Assembly: GCF_001998865.1 (NCBI RefSeq) | Contig: NZ_CP019607.1 | Coordinates: 1,550,001 to 1,614,000, forward strand | Source of the DNA: Tessaracoccus flavescens | GTDB lineage: Bacteria > Actinomycetota > Actinomycetes > Propionibacteriales > Propionibacteriaceae | DNA: 64,000 nt | Direction of reading: 5' to 3' | Shown: positions 25,144 through 33,248 of the stretch, piece by piece | How the letters are laid out: each line of letters opens with the position of its first letter | Position numbering within the stretch: the first letter of the stretch is position 1 | Notes under the pieces: generated by a model | The model's input: only the letters and a program-made list of their open reading frames with translations | The model's database searches: none | What the model was told of the DNA's origin: nothing | Made by a program: the position numbers and the translations under genes

Positions 25144-25216
25144 TCAGGTCGCGGGTGCCGGGAGGTTTCGGAGTCGGCCGATGCTGTCGATGATCAGCCC
25201 ACTCCAGGGGGATTGC
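25144..25216 (-). pseudogene. IS1380-family transposase, C-terminal end (separated fragment)
   Basis: In minus-strand sense this encodes SPWSGLIIDSIGRLRNLPAP then AT and a stop. It is the missing C-terminus of the remnant at 26683-26873. Removing the ISL3 element and one 8-bp duplication rejoins them in frame as LTEQSPWSGLIIDSIG. The IS1380 terminal sequence probably lies in 24960-25143, where no gene is seen. Confidence 0.8.
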
Positions 25217-26682
25217 GGCTCTTCACACTTCCGGTGGGGGTGGCGGGGTGAGTCCGCCGCCGATGAGGAGCATGCGTAGCCGGTAGTTGTCTCGGTTGCG
25301 GAAGCCGCGGGCGATGCGGCGGTGGAGTTCGATGAGCCCGTTGATGCTCTCGGTGCCGCCGTTGCTGGCGCGGCCGGTGTCGAAGTAGGCCAGGAAGGCG
25401 TCCCTCCACTGCTTGAGGGTGCGGCCCAGCTTGGCGATCTCGGGGATGGGACACGTGGGGAAGCTGGCGACGACTTGTTCAGCGAGTTGGCGGCCTCGAG
25501 CGGGGTCGGGGTGGGCGTACGCGGCGCGAACACGTTGGGCGCACTGCCAGGCGATGTGGACGGCGTCGTGGCGCTCGTCGGCGGCGATGGCAGCGGCCAG
25601 GCGGGCCTGTTGCTTCTCGGTGAGCCGCTCGGCCGCGCAGCGCAGGATGTTCCGGATCCCGTACAGCGGGTCGCCGGCACGGCCACGGTGACCGTGGATC
25701 TCCTGCTGCACGCGGCGGCGAACCTCATCGACCGCCCGGCCGGCCAGGGCGACCACATGGAAAGCATCCAGGACAGCGGTGGCGTCGGCGAGTTTGTCGT
25801 CGATGGCGTTCTTGTAGCCGTGGAACGGGTCCAGGGTGGCGACCTCGACCCCAGCCTTGAACGCCGTGCCGCGTTGGTCGAGCCATGTCTTGTACACGGT
25901 CCCGGAGCGGCCGGGTACGAGGTCGAGCAGCCGGGCTCGGACGCGTCCGTCCTTGTCACGGGTCAGGTCGACCATGCCGGTGAGTTCCTTCGGGCCGCGC
26001 TTGCGGGGACTCACGTGGTGCCACAGGTGTTCGTCCACCCCGAGGGTGGTCACGCCGGCGAACCGGGCCTCGTCGTCGGCCAGCGTCGCCAGGATGGGTT
26101 GGATCGAGCCCCATACCGTCTTCCACGCCACCCCCAGCTGCCGCGCGAGTGCGTGGATGGAGGCGTGCTCGCGGCGGACCTGCTCGATCACCCACCGGCA
26201 CGCCCGGGTGGTCAACAGCCCGCGCGGGCGGGCTATCTGCTCGTCCTGCTCGGTGAACACCCTGGTCGGGCACGCCGGCTCCAGGCACCGCCACGTGCGT
26301 TTGCGCCACCGCAGCCGGGTCGGCCGGGCGAAACACGGGATGTCCACCAGCGTGGTCGTGCGTCGGCCGCGACTCTCAGCGACCACCCCACACGTCGGGC
26401 AGCCCATCACCGTCGGCGCGGACTCCATCGTGACCACGAGCACGCCATGGCCGGTCTTGTCGACGTCGACCACGTGCAAGCCGTCCAGGCCGACCAGCAG
26501 GTCGCAATGGTCACAGTACGAAGGGGTCGTGGAAGCGCAGCAGCACCCCGTAGGCTCGGACACGTCGAGGCCTTCCGGTCAGGTTGAAGAGACGCTTCCA
26601 ATCCTGAAGGCCTCGACCCCCAACCACCCTCACCCCGTGCTCTGGCGTGTCGCGCTCACCCCCACCTCAAGGTTGAAGAGCC
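25217..26682 (-). mobile_element. ISL3-family insertion sequence, complete
   Basis: 1466 bp with imperfect inverted ends of about 26 bp: GGCTCTTCACACTTCCGG on the left; the right end read inward is GGCTCTTCAACCTTGAGG, both followed by a TGGGGGTG block. Flanking 8-bp target duplication GGGATTGC lies at 25209-25216 and 26683-26690, the size expected for ISL3. It is inserted in an IS1380-type transposase gene. Confidence 0.94.
25223..26563 (-). CDS. ISL3-family transposase
   Basis: 446 aa, catalysing transposition of the enclosing element. The N-terminal zinc-ribbon pattern is CPTCG ... CLEPACP. The DDE core contains TTLGVDEHLWHH (first D), VATLDPFHGYKNAIDDKLAD (second D) and GGTESINGLIELHRRIARGF (E with the ISL3 signature of Asn/Arg-rich C-terminus). 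The frame is intact, so the element may be autonomous. Start at 26563 is plausible, though later Met codons cannot be excluded. Confidence 0.94.
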   Translation of the reverse strand: MSEPTGCCCASTTPSYCDHCDLLVGLDGLHVVDVDKTGHGVLVVTMESAPTVMGCPTCGVVAESRGRRTTTLVDIPCFARPTRLRWRKRTWRCLEPACPTRVFTEQDEQIARPRGLLTTRACRWVIEQVRREHASIHALARQLGVAWKTVWGSIQPILATLADDEARFAGVTTLGVDEHLWHHVSPRKRGPKELTGMVDLTRDKDGRVRARLLDLVPGRSGTVYKTWLDQRGTAFKAGVEVATLDPFHGYKNAIDDKLADATAVLDAFHVVALAGRAVDEVRRRVQQEIHGHRGRAGDPLYGIRNILRCAAERLTEKQQARLAAAIAADERHDAVHIAWQCAQRVRAAYAHPDPARGRQLAEQVVASFPTCPIPEIAKLGRTLKQWRDAFLAYFDTGRASNGGTESINGLIELHRRIARGFRNRDNYRLRMLLIGGGLTPPPPPEV

Positions 26683-26873
26683 GGGATTGCTCGGTGAGGT
26701 GGACGACGACGCGGCGGGCTCTTCTGGCGAGGGTCGCGGGGATGGTGTAGAGCCGGTAGCGCAGCCGTTTCGGTTCCCAGCGACGGGCTTCATGACCGGC
26801 CAGGGCCAGCATCCCGCTCCAGGCCTGCAACTCGGAGGCCAGCGCGACGATCTGGCACCAGATCCGACGAAGC
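26683..26873 (-). pseudogene. IS1380-family transposase remnant
   Basis: Minus-strand frame RIWCQIVALASELQAWSGML ... RRWEPKRLRYRLYTIPATLA ... VVVHLTEQS matches the conserved C-terminal third of IS1380 transposases. The N-terminal two thirds are missing: homology ends at about 26873, where a MITE-like unit begins. The 3' end is interrupted by the ISL3 element. Confidence 0.82.
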
Positions 26874-26975
26874 GGCGGCGCCCGTCGTCGAAAGGCCCCG
26901 ATGGTCTTCCGCGGTCATGGCCACAACCTTTCGACGACGCCACGCACGACCCCCGTCGGCGGAGGGTGCTAGAGG
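26869..26975. repeat. MITE-like element, copy 3
   Basis: GAAGCGGCGGCGCCCGTCGT (26869-26888, continuing CGAAAGG) and, 31 bp on, CCTTTCGACGACGCC with CGTCGGCGGAGGGTGCT reproduce the internal arms and right half of the family. The spacer GCGGTCATGGCC resembles that at 48020. The terminal AAGGAACG is lost. It abuts the broken IS1380 gene. Confidence 0.65.
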
Positions 26976-27025
26976 AAGGGGGCGGACCGGGCGCAGTGGA
27001 CGATCCGACGGTGCGTGAACACGAC

Positions 27026-27055
27026 GAAACCCGCGGGCAGAAGCCTGCGGGTTTC
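27026..27055 (-). terminator. Terminator of tRNA-Ile
   Basis: GAAACCCGCGGGC - AGAA - GCCTGCGGGTTTC forms a 12-13 bp stem with one mismatch, starting 6 bp beyond the tRNA CCA end on the minus strand. Confidence 0.75.
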
Positions 27056-27060
27056 CCGGT

Positions 27061-27137
27061 TGGTGGGCCTAACTGGACTTGAACCAGTGACCTCTGCCTT
27101 ATCAGGGCAGCGCTCTAACCGTCTGAGCTATAGGCCC
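27061..27137 (-). tRNA. tRNA-Ile (GAT)
   Basis: 77 nt including an encoded CCA. Acceptor GGGCCTA pairs with TAGGCCC, with discriminator A. The D-arm region is TAGCTCAGACGGTTAGAGC, the anticodon arm is CTGCCCTGATAAGGCAG with GAT, and the T arm is ACTGGTTCAAGTCCAGT. In related genomes it sits downstream of gyrA-DUF3566, usually with tRNA-Ala, which is not seen here. Confidence 0.96.
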
Positions 27138-27152
27138 GCTTACCGCTCGGAA

Positions 27153-27182
27153 ACTCTAGCGCACCTGGTCGGCGATCGGCAA
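27153..27182 (-). promoter_or_regulatory. tRNA-Ile promoter
   Basis: Minus strand TTGCCG (27182-27177), 18-bp spacer, TAGAGT (27158-27153), 15 bp before the tRNA 5' end. The IS at 27206 inserted just upstream of the -35. Confidence 0.6.
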
Positions 27183-27205
27183 ACCGGCGACGACACTCAT
27201 ACATA

Positions 27206-28611
27206 GTCCCCGCGAACGAAGGGGCCGTACCTCACATACTTTTCCCCGGGAAACAGTGACCGGCCACGATGGGGTGTGGAGGTTGGAGAGAAGCTGTCGA
27301 TGGCAGCCCGAGTCGAGATCACGAAGAAGTACGCCAAGGCCTATGCCGCGGCCCCGAAGAAGGGCAAGTCCCAGATCCTCGACCACGTGGTCGAGATCAC
27401 CGGCTGGAACCGTGACCATGCCCGCCAGCAGTTGGTGGCCCGGTTGAAACAGGCCCCGGGACGGGCCACCGCGACGGTCGCGGTGATCGATCGGCGCAAG
27501 ACCAAGGCGTGTAAGTACTCCTACGACGCCAGGCTGATCCTGCAGCGGGTATGGGCGGCCTCGGGGGGCAGCTGCGGGCAGTACCTCGCCGCATCCATGA
27601 GCGATCTGATCGATGCGATGGAAGCCGAAGGCGAACTGGTGCCTAGCCAGGACCGTTACAGCGCCGAGGTCAGGGCCGAGCTGGAATCGATGTCGGCGGC
27701 CACGATCGACCGGTACCTCGCACCGGCGCGGGCGAAGGACCCGATCCGAGGAAAGACCGCCACCAAGCCCGGCAGCCTGCTACGAAACTCGATCACCGTG
27801 CGTAAAGCCGGTGACGAGGTCGAAGCCGAACCCGGGTTCTTCGAAGTCGACACCGTGGCCCACTGCGGCCCCACGCTGAAGGGCGAGTTCGCCCGCAGCG
27901 TGAACTTCACCGACATGCACACCGGCTGGAGCTTCACCTACTCCATCCGCAACAACGCCCACCTCCACATCCGGACCGCGTTCGACCACTTCATCGCCCA
28001 GGTCCCGTTCGCGGTCACCGGGATCGATTGTGACAACGGCTCGGAGTTCATCAACCACGACCTGATCGGCTGGGCCGGCCAACGAGAGGTGTTCTTCACC
28101 CGGTCGCGGCCTTACAAGAAAAACGATCAAGCCACCATCGAATCGAAGAACAACCACCTCGTGCGCCGCTACGGCTTCTACCACCGCTACGACACCGCCA
28201 CCGAACTCGCGTTACTCAACCAGCTATGGCCGCTGGTCAACGACCGGCTCAACTTCTTCACCCCCACGAAGAAACCCGAAGGCTGGGCCACCGACACCGT
28301 AGGGCGCCGCAAACGCCTCTACGACAAGCCACGCTCCCCCTACCAGAGGCTCCTGGCCGCCGGGGTCCTCAACCCCGCCCAGGAAACAGAACTAGCCGCC
28401 TACAAGGCCACCCTCAAACCCGTCGCAATGCAACGACGCATCACCGAGATCCAACAGGAGCTCACCCGACTCGCAGGCCGAAAGACAGCCCGTCTCGAAC
28501 AACACATCGCATGGAAGGCACCCGACCCCGCCGGCCTCAAAACCCGGGCCAGCTAACCCTTGTTTTCGCGGGGAAAAATATCTGAGGTAAGGCCTACCAT
28601 TTCGCGGGGAC
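27206..28611 (+). mobile_element. Integrase-type IS (IS1202/ISNCY-like) with ~50-bp inverted ends
   Basis: The left end begins GTCCCCGCGAACGAAGGGGC and runs through TACCTCA and TTTTCCCCGGGAA. The right end read inward is GTCCCCGCGAAATGGTAGGC, then TACCTCA and TTTTTCCCCGCGAA. The arms are similar over about 50 bp. No target duplication is visible beside either end. The single gene inside is intact. Family placement is tentative. Confidence 0.85.
27276..28556 (+). CDS. Transposase with rve-type integrase catalytic core
   Basis: 426 aa from 27276; ATG 27300 is a slightly shorter alternative. The N-terminal helix-turn-helix region includes GWNRDHARQQLVARLKQAPG. The DDE core has EPGFFEVDTVAHCG (first D), FAVTGIDCDNGSEFINHDLI (second D) and KKNDQATIESKNNHLVRRYG (E). 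A C-terminal basic domain with helices ends KAPDPAGLKTRAS. The pattern is that of integrase-core transposases of the IS1202/ISNCY type rather than IS30 or IS481. The frame is undamaged. Confidence 0.88.
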   Translation: MEVGEKLSMAARVEITKKYAKAYAAAPKKGKSQILDHVVEITGWNRDHARQQLVARLKQAPGRATATVAVIDRRKTKACKYSYDARLILQRVWAASGGSCGQYLAASMSDLIDAMEAEGELVPSQDRYSAEVRAELESMSAATIDRYLAPARAKDPIRGKTATKPGSLLRNSITVRKAGDEVEAEPGFFEVDTVAHCGPTLKGEFARSVNFTDMHTGWSFTYSIRNNAHLHIRTAFDHFIAQVPFAVTGIDCDNGSEFINHDLIGWAGQREVFFTRSRPYKKNDQATIESKNNHLVRRYGFYHRYDTATELALLNQLWPLVNDRLNFFTPTKKPEGWATDTVGRRKRLYDKPRSPYQRLLAAGVLNPAQETELAAYKATLKPVAMQRRITEIQQELTRLAGRKTARLEQHIAWKAPDPAGLKTRAS

Positions 28612-28631
28612 TTGACAGTGAGGTACCACGA

Positions 28632-28665
28632 CCGGATGCCCTCGGCTGAGGACGAGGTCATCCGG
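28632..28665 (-). terminator. Possible terminator after the ESX-like operon
   Basis: CCGGATG ... CATCCGG (7-bp stem) enclosing an inner CCTCG/CGAGG stem, 12 bp beyond the minus-strand stop at 28678. There is no U tract. The IS right end lies 20 bp away. Confidence 0.45.
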
Positions 28666-28677
28666 ATCGTCGGCCGA

Positions 28678-31422
28678 TCAGCGCAGCACCTCCCGGGTGG
28701 CGAGTCGGTCCCAGGCGTTGGCCCCGCGGTCGATGTCGCGAACGGGCTCGACCGTCTCGTCCACAACCGGGGGCGTCGGAACAGGCTGAACCGGGACCTG
28801 CTGGTGCGCAGGAGGCGTGGGAGGGGCCGCCTGGTCGATCGGTGAGGCCCCCTGGACCGGCGATCCGTCCTCGGAGAGCCCTGGCTCCGATGCTGGCTCC
28901 TGTGGGTAGTTGTCCTGGAGCGGCACGGTCTCGGGCAGTGGCTCGTCTCTACGGACGGGGCCGGGATCGCCCGGCAGCTCGCCGTCGACCGGCGCGTCCG
29001 GCCGCTGCACAGCGTGCTCCGACTCGATCGGCTGGGCGTCGACCGAGACGTCGACAGGCTGGCCCCCGATGTTCTGTCCGACCGGAACGCCCGGCTGGGA
29101 CGGCGCGACGGGTGCAGGCGGCTGGGTCGGCGCGGGCTGCGCCGGTGCGGGAGCCGGGGCCTGGGCTCCCGGCTGCGCCGGGGCCGAGGCGGGCTGAGTG
29201 ACGGGTGTCTGGGCCACAGGCGCCTGAGCCGCGGCCACGGGGCGCGAGTCCTCGCCCGATGCGCCGTGAGGGCCGTGGTCTACGGGCACCTGCGGCGGGC
29301 CGCCGTTCGGCCCATGTGCAGCGGGCTCCTGGCCCGGAACATCGGAGGGTCCCTCGGGCCGGGCCGCCTGGGCAGGGCCACGGGTGGCTTCGACGGCCGG
29401 GGCGCCTGGATCCTGCGGGTTCTCGCCCGGGGGAAGGCCGAGGTCGCGCATGACGTCGTCCAGCTTCACCGCACCGAAGGGGTTCTGGTCGGGTTCACGC
29501 TCCTCGGTGAGAGCGGCTTCGGTCTCCGCACCAGGCGCTGCTGCGGCTGCGTCTCCGGGCTGCTCGACCTCGACGGCGTCGGCAGAGCCTGCCTTGGCCT
29601 CCTGGTCGGGATCGACGACGGCGTCGCCTGGCTGGGCTCCGGCCTCTGACGGTCCTCCGGTGGAGGTGTCGGCTCCGGGATCGGCCACAGAGGGCGCACC
29701 CGGTGCCTTGTCGTTGAGCGCGGGATCCGTCTGAGGGGGCTCGCCCGGTGCCTCGTCGGTCGGCACCGGGTCGGTCGGAGCCGGATCGGCAGGCGCGGGG
29801 TCGGTCGGCACCGGATCCGTCGGAGCCGGATCGGCAGGCGCGGGGTCGGTCGGCACGGGGTCGGTCGGCACCGGATCCGTCGGAGCAGGCTCGCCCGGTG
29901 CCGGACCGGTAGGCGCGGGCTCAGTCGGGGCCGGATCGGCAGGCGCAGGCTCGGTCGGAGCAGGATCGGCAGGCGCAGGCTCGGTCGGAGCCGGATCGGC
30001 AGGCGCAGGCTCAGTCGGAGCAGGATCGGCAGGCACCGGATCCGTCGCCGCGGGCTCGGTCGGAGCCGGGTCAGTAGGCGCGGGCTCACCCGGAATCGGG
30101 CCCTTCGGTGCCGGTTCAGTCACCGGGGCGCCCCCCTTGGCGTGGTCGGGGTCGGCGGGCTCACCCGCTCCCTCGGTGGACGGGCCGCCCGCCTGCCCGG
30201 GAGCGGACTCCGTCGGCTCGACCGCCGGCCGCGGGTTAGCAGGGGCATCGCCATGCGTCGCGTCCGCCGCTGGGTCGAGCGGGGTCGCTTCGCCGCCCTC
30301 ATCGGTGGAGCCCGTACCCGCCTGGCCGTCCGCCTTGTCGGCGGCGGCCGTCGCGTCCGGAGGTGGCGTCACAGGATCGCTCTGACCGTTGCCGGCCGAG
30401 GCGCCACCCTGGTTCCCCGGCTCCGGGGAACCCTGCCCCTTATCGGTCCCCTGGTGCCACGCGTCTCCTGTGCCCTGGCCAGGCTTGTCGCCCCCCTTGT
30501 CGGCGCTCTGCCCAGCAGACTTGTCGGATCCCTTGTCCGTGCCCTGTTGCTTGTCTTGGGACTTCTGCTCGTCCTTCTTGGCCTGGTCCTTCTTGTCTTT
30601 GTCGGCCGACTTGTCCTTGTCGGCCGAGCCCTTGCCGGAGGTGCCCGAGACGGCCTTCGGCCAGACGAAGCCTGCCCCTGACGTCTTGGTCAGCCCCTCG
30701 GCGACCTGGGAAGCGGAGGGCTGCCAGGTCCCCTCGCCGGAGATCCACTGGTTGAGCAGGAGATCGACGTTGTTGAGCAGAGCGACGCAGGCGGCCGCGT
30801 GGCCGAAGTAGGCGATCGGGGCTGACGACGTCTGGCCACGGACCGACTCCATCGCCTCGCTGAACACGAGGGCGCAGGCGTCGAAGATGTTGTTCTGGAT
30901 CGCCCCGACGAGCAGGACCGACTCCGATGCCGTCTCCGCGAGGGCGCGGAGGTCCTGCATCGCCGTGATCTGCCTCGGCAGGACGGACAGGTGCGCCTCG
31001 GAAGCGCGGCCCTTCCAGTCCGGCTGGTCGGAGAGCCGTTCCGCGGTGGCGATCATCTCGGTCAGGCGCGCAGCCTGCTTGCGCCACGCGGTGCCGATGC
31101 CCACCATGCGTCGGGGCACCTCCGCCGACTTGGCGAGCGTCTCGAGCCTGGTGCGGATCACGACGGTGAGCCGGTCGAGCTCGGCGAGGATGACCCGGCC
31201 CTGTGCCTCGATCTCGGCGAAGATCGCGGGCACCTGGTACATGTTCATGGGCACCGCGCGCGCGAGGGCGAGATCGCGGTAGTCGGCCGCGACCGCCTGA
31301 CGCAGGAGGCCCAGGAACTCGTTGGCGCGCTGCTGGACGACCGGGTGGAGGTCGCGCTCGGCCAGCGCCGTCAGCTTGTCGAGGACCTCGCGCTTGTCGA
31401 CGTGGGACTGCTCCTGCTTCAC
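28678..31422 (-). CDS. WXG-domain, Pro/Thr-rich 914-aa protein (putative ESX-associated)
   Basis: Residues 1-245 are almost wholly helical (AERDLHPVVQQRANEFLGLL; IFAEIEAQGRVILAELDRLT) with a WxGxA turn, DWKGRASEAH, at about 134-143, as in WXG/LXG-type ESX substrates. Then come a Lys/Asp linker (about 255-300), an acidic region, a Pro/Thr/Ala array of 10-residue units like PAPTEPAPAD (about 430-560), and a mixed Pro/Gln-rich C-terminus ending DRLATREVLR. No signal peptide is visible. GTG 31422 overlaps the upstream gene stop (GTGA), so the two are coupled. Function is unknown. Confidence 0.75.
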   Translation of the reverse strand: MKQEQSHVDKREVLDKLTALAERDLHPVVQQRANEFLGLLRQAVAADYRDLALARAVPMNMYQVPAIFAEIEAQGRVILAELDRLTVVIRTRLETLAKSAEVPRRMVGIGTAWRKQAARLTEMIATAERLSDQPDWKGRASEAHLSVLPRQITAMQDLRALAETASESVLLVGAIQNNIFDACALVFSEAMESVRGQTSSAPIAYFGHAAACVALLNNVDLLLNQWISGEGTWQPSASQVAEGLTKTSGAGFVWPKAVSGTSGKGSADKDKSADKDKKDQAKKDEQKSQDKQQGTDKGSDKSAGQSADKGGDKPGQGTGDAWHQGTDKGQGSPEPGNQGGASAGNGQSDPVTPPPDATAAADKADGQAGTGSTDEGGEATPLDPAADATHGDAPANPRPAVEPTESAPGQAGGPSTEGAGEPADPDHAKGGAPVTEPAPKGPIPGEPAPTDPAPTEPAATDPVPADPAPTEPAPADPAPTEPAPADPAPTEPAPADPAPTEPAPTGPAPGEPAPTDPVPTDPVPTDPAPADPAPTDPVPTDPAPADPAPTDPVPTDEAPGEPPQTDPALNDKAPGAPSVADPGADTSTGGPSEAGAQPGDAVVDPDQEAKAGSADAVEVEQPGDAAAAAPGAETEAALTEEREPDQNPFGAVKLDDVMRDLGLPPGENPQDPGAPAVEATRGPAQAARPEGPSDVPGQEPAAHGPNGGPPQVPVDHGPHGASGEDSRPVAAAQAPVAQTPVTQPASAPAQPGAQAPAPAPAQPAPTQPPAPVAPSQPGVPVGQNIGGQPVDVSVDAQPIESEHAVQRPDAPVDGELPGDPGPVRRDEPLPETVPLQDNYPQEPASEPGLSEDGSPVQGASPIDQAAPPTPPAHQQVPVQPVPTPPVVDETVEPVRDIDRGANAWDRLATREVLR
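29735..30115. repeat. 30-bp coding tandem repeats (PAPTEPAPAD units)
   Basis: Within the 914-aa gene. Units such as GGATCGGCAGGCGCAGGCTC repeat every 30 bp, most regular at 29930-30050, with degenerate flanks. Unit number is likely to vary between strains by slippage. Confidence 0.85.
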
Positions 31423-32288
31423 TGCGCGCTCCTGACGCTCTGGGCCGCCTGGGTCTCCTGGTCGCGGTAGGCCTGGGCACCGAAGTTGAGCCCGGTGGCG
31501 ATCTCGTCGAACTCCTTCGACGCGCCACCAGCCAGTTCCCGGATGCCCGCAGACACCTCTCCGTAGGGGCCAGCGGGCTGCTGAACCATGCCGAAGTCTT
31601 CGAGCGAGGCCTGCAGCTCACCTGCGACGGTGCTGATGTCGGCCATCTCGCCTGCGAGGCTCGACCACTCTCGAGCCACCTGCTCGACCTGGGCAGGGTC
31701 GATCGCGATGACGTCCGGGGTGGTCCCGACGGGCGCGCTCTCCCCTCCGCCTTCGGGTTCGTCCTTCTCGGTGGGCACGAGTTCACCGGCGGGCTGGGGC
31801 TCGGGAGGCGGCTCCACCTGGATGGCGCTTGCCGGAGCCTCCTCTGGCTCCTCGACCGGCAGCCCCGCGGCGGCCGGCCCGGAGGGGATGGGCGACGTGG
31901 GCAGCCCGCCACCGCCCCCAAGGCCTCCGACGGACGGGGTGGTGCCGCCGATCCCGGTCGAGGCCGCTGCCGGGCCTATCACTGGCGCGGCTCCCGCGCC
32001 TGCGGGCCCGCCGACGCGCGCGGCGATCCCGGCGTTCGCCGCCGTCGCCATGGAGGTGTTCATTCCGCCGGCGCCGGCGCCGGTCGCTCCCGCGCCACCA
32101 CCTCCCATGCCCATCATCGGAGGCATCATGCCCGGGCCGTTCTGGCCCGCGCCGCCCCGCTCGGCCTCGCGCGGGTTGATCAGCGCCTCGTACACCTCGA
32201 GGTTGTCGATCTGGTCATCGGACTCCGCCTCGATGCCGACGAACCCGGTGCCGTGAGCGCGCTGCTCCTTCTGGCTGTACACGTCCAT
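31419..32288 (-). CDS. ESX/EspC-like secretion-target protein
   Basis: 289 aa. It has a short acidic N-terminal segment (QIDNLEVYEALINPREAERG), a Gly/Met/Ala-rich linker (MMPPMMGMGGGGAGATGAGA), a Pro/Glu linker, then a C-terminal 95-residue helical hairpin. The hairpin runs DPAQVEQVAREWSSLAGEMA ... VSAGIRELAGGASKEFDEIA and is followed by AYRDQE, a YxxxE motif of the kind that serves as ESX export signal. This resembles the type VII secretion-target/EspC family fused to a long N-terminus. First gene of a coupled pair with 31422. Confidence 0.72.
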   Translation of the reverse strand: MDVYSQKEQRAHGTGFVGIEAESDDQIDNLEVYEALINPREAERGGAGQNGPGMMPPMMGMGGGGAGATGAGAGGMNTSMATAANAGIAARVGGPAGAGAAPVIGPAAASTGIGGTTPSVGGLGGGGGLPTSPIPSGPAAAGLPVEEPEEAPASAIQVEPPPEPQPAGELVPTEKDEPEGGGESAPVGTTPDVIAIDPAQVEQVAREWSSLAGEMADISTVAGELQASLEDFGMVQQPAGPYGEVSAGIRELAGGASKEFDEIATGLNFGAQAYRDQETQAAQSVRSAQ

Positions 32289-32404
32289 GCCTGCCCCTCC
32301 CCAGACGCACTACCTTCTGGGTTCGGACACTACCCTGCGCTCAGGGTCAGAAACCGGGGTTCACCAGCGCTTTCCGCCCGCACCTGGCCACCCGTCGAGC
32401 GGCA

Positions 32405-32437
32405 CCGGGCCGATCGCGCGTCACGCGATCGGCCCGG
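32405..32437 (-). terminator. Terminator after the gyrA-DUF3566 operon
   Basis: CCGGGCCGATCGCG - CGTCA - CGCGATCGGCCCGG is a perfect 14-bp stem with a 5-nt loop, 20 bp beyond the DUF3566 stop. It isolates the ESX-like operon from gyrase transcription. No U tract, as is common in actinobacteria. Confidence 0.85.
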
Positions 32438-32456
32438 CCAGATGTTCGAACGTGGC

Positions 32457-33248
32457 TCAGTCCTCGGCGAGGGTGACCTCCAGGCCGCCCATGACGGTGG
32501 CGGCCAGGTTGTAGAGGAAGGCGAACAGGGTGGCGACGGCCGTGATGATCACGACGTCGATCGCGGCGAGGACGGCGGCGAAACCGAGCACGCGCGAGGA
32601 CGAGAGGTAGTCTTCGAGCCGGAATGAGTTCTCCGGGTTCTCGGCGTCGCCCAGGACGGTGTTGACAAGCGTGTTGACCGACTCCATCGCCCCGGAGCCG
32701 GCGAGCACCGACCAGATCACGAACGTCGCCACGACCAGCATGATGCCGAACGCGATCGAGAACAGGAACGTGGTCTTCATCACCGACCAGGGATCGATGC
32801 GCGAGAGGCGCAGCCGGGCCTTGCGGGTGCGGCGGCTGCGCGTATTCGGCGTGAGGGTCGCACTGTCGGGCTTGGCCTCGACCTTCTCGGTCGTCTTCGG
32901 CTCGGCCTTGACGACAGGCTTCGGGTCGGGGCGGGTCGCGGTGCTCGGGTGGGACGGCTTGTCCTCCTGCTCAGCGGTGCGAGCGGTGGCGGGCATCCCC
33001 GAGACGGGAACGGCCGCCCACTCCTTCGCGGTGTTGGCTGCGCGTTCGGAGACCGTGGACCTGGGCTTCGGCGCCTCGGCCGGGCCCTTGGCCGCCTGCG
33101 AGACCTGCGTGTCGTCGGACTTCGCGGCCGCCGACTTGGCGCTCACCTCCGCAGGCTCCGCCTTCTCGTCGTCCGTCTTGCGGTACGGAGAAAAGTCGAG
33201 GCCGGGCGATCCGTTACGTCCGGGCCAACGCGGTGAGTTCTCACTCAT
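32457..33248 (-). CDS. DUF3566 membrane protein
   Basis: 263 aa. The N-terminal half is disordered and charged (Lys/Glu/Pro/Ala). The C-terminal DUF3566 domain has [20 protein letters not shown] and a TM helix, an extracytoplasmic loop with [20 protein letters not shown], and a second TM helix followed by [20 protein letters not shown]. This gene follows gyrA across Actinobacteria; its role is not firmly known but is linked to cell division and envelope. It overlaps the gyrA stop by 8 bp, so it is co-translated. Confidence 0.93.
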   Translation of the reverse strand: MSENSPRWPGRNGSPGLDFSPYRKTDDEKAEPAEVSAKSAAAKSDDTQVSQAAKGPAEAPKPRSTVSERAANTAKEWAAVPVSGMPATARTAEQEDKPSHPSTATRPDPKPVVKAEPKTTEKVEAKPDSATLTPNTRSRRTRKARLRLSRIDPWSVMKTTFLFSIAFGIMLVVATFVIWSVLAGSGAMESVNTLVNTVLGDAENPENSFRLEDYLSSSRVLGFAAVLAAIDVVIITAVATLFAFLYNLAATVMGGLEVTLAED

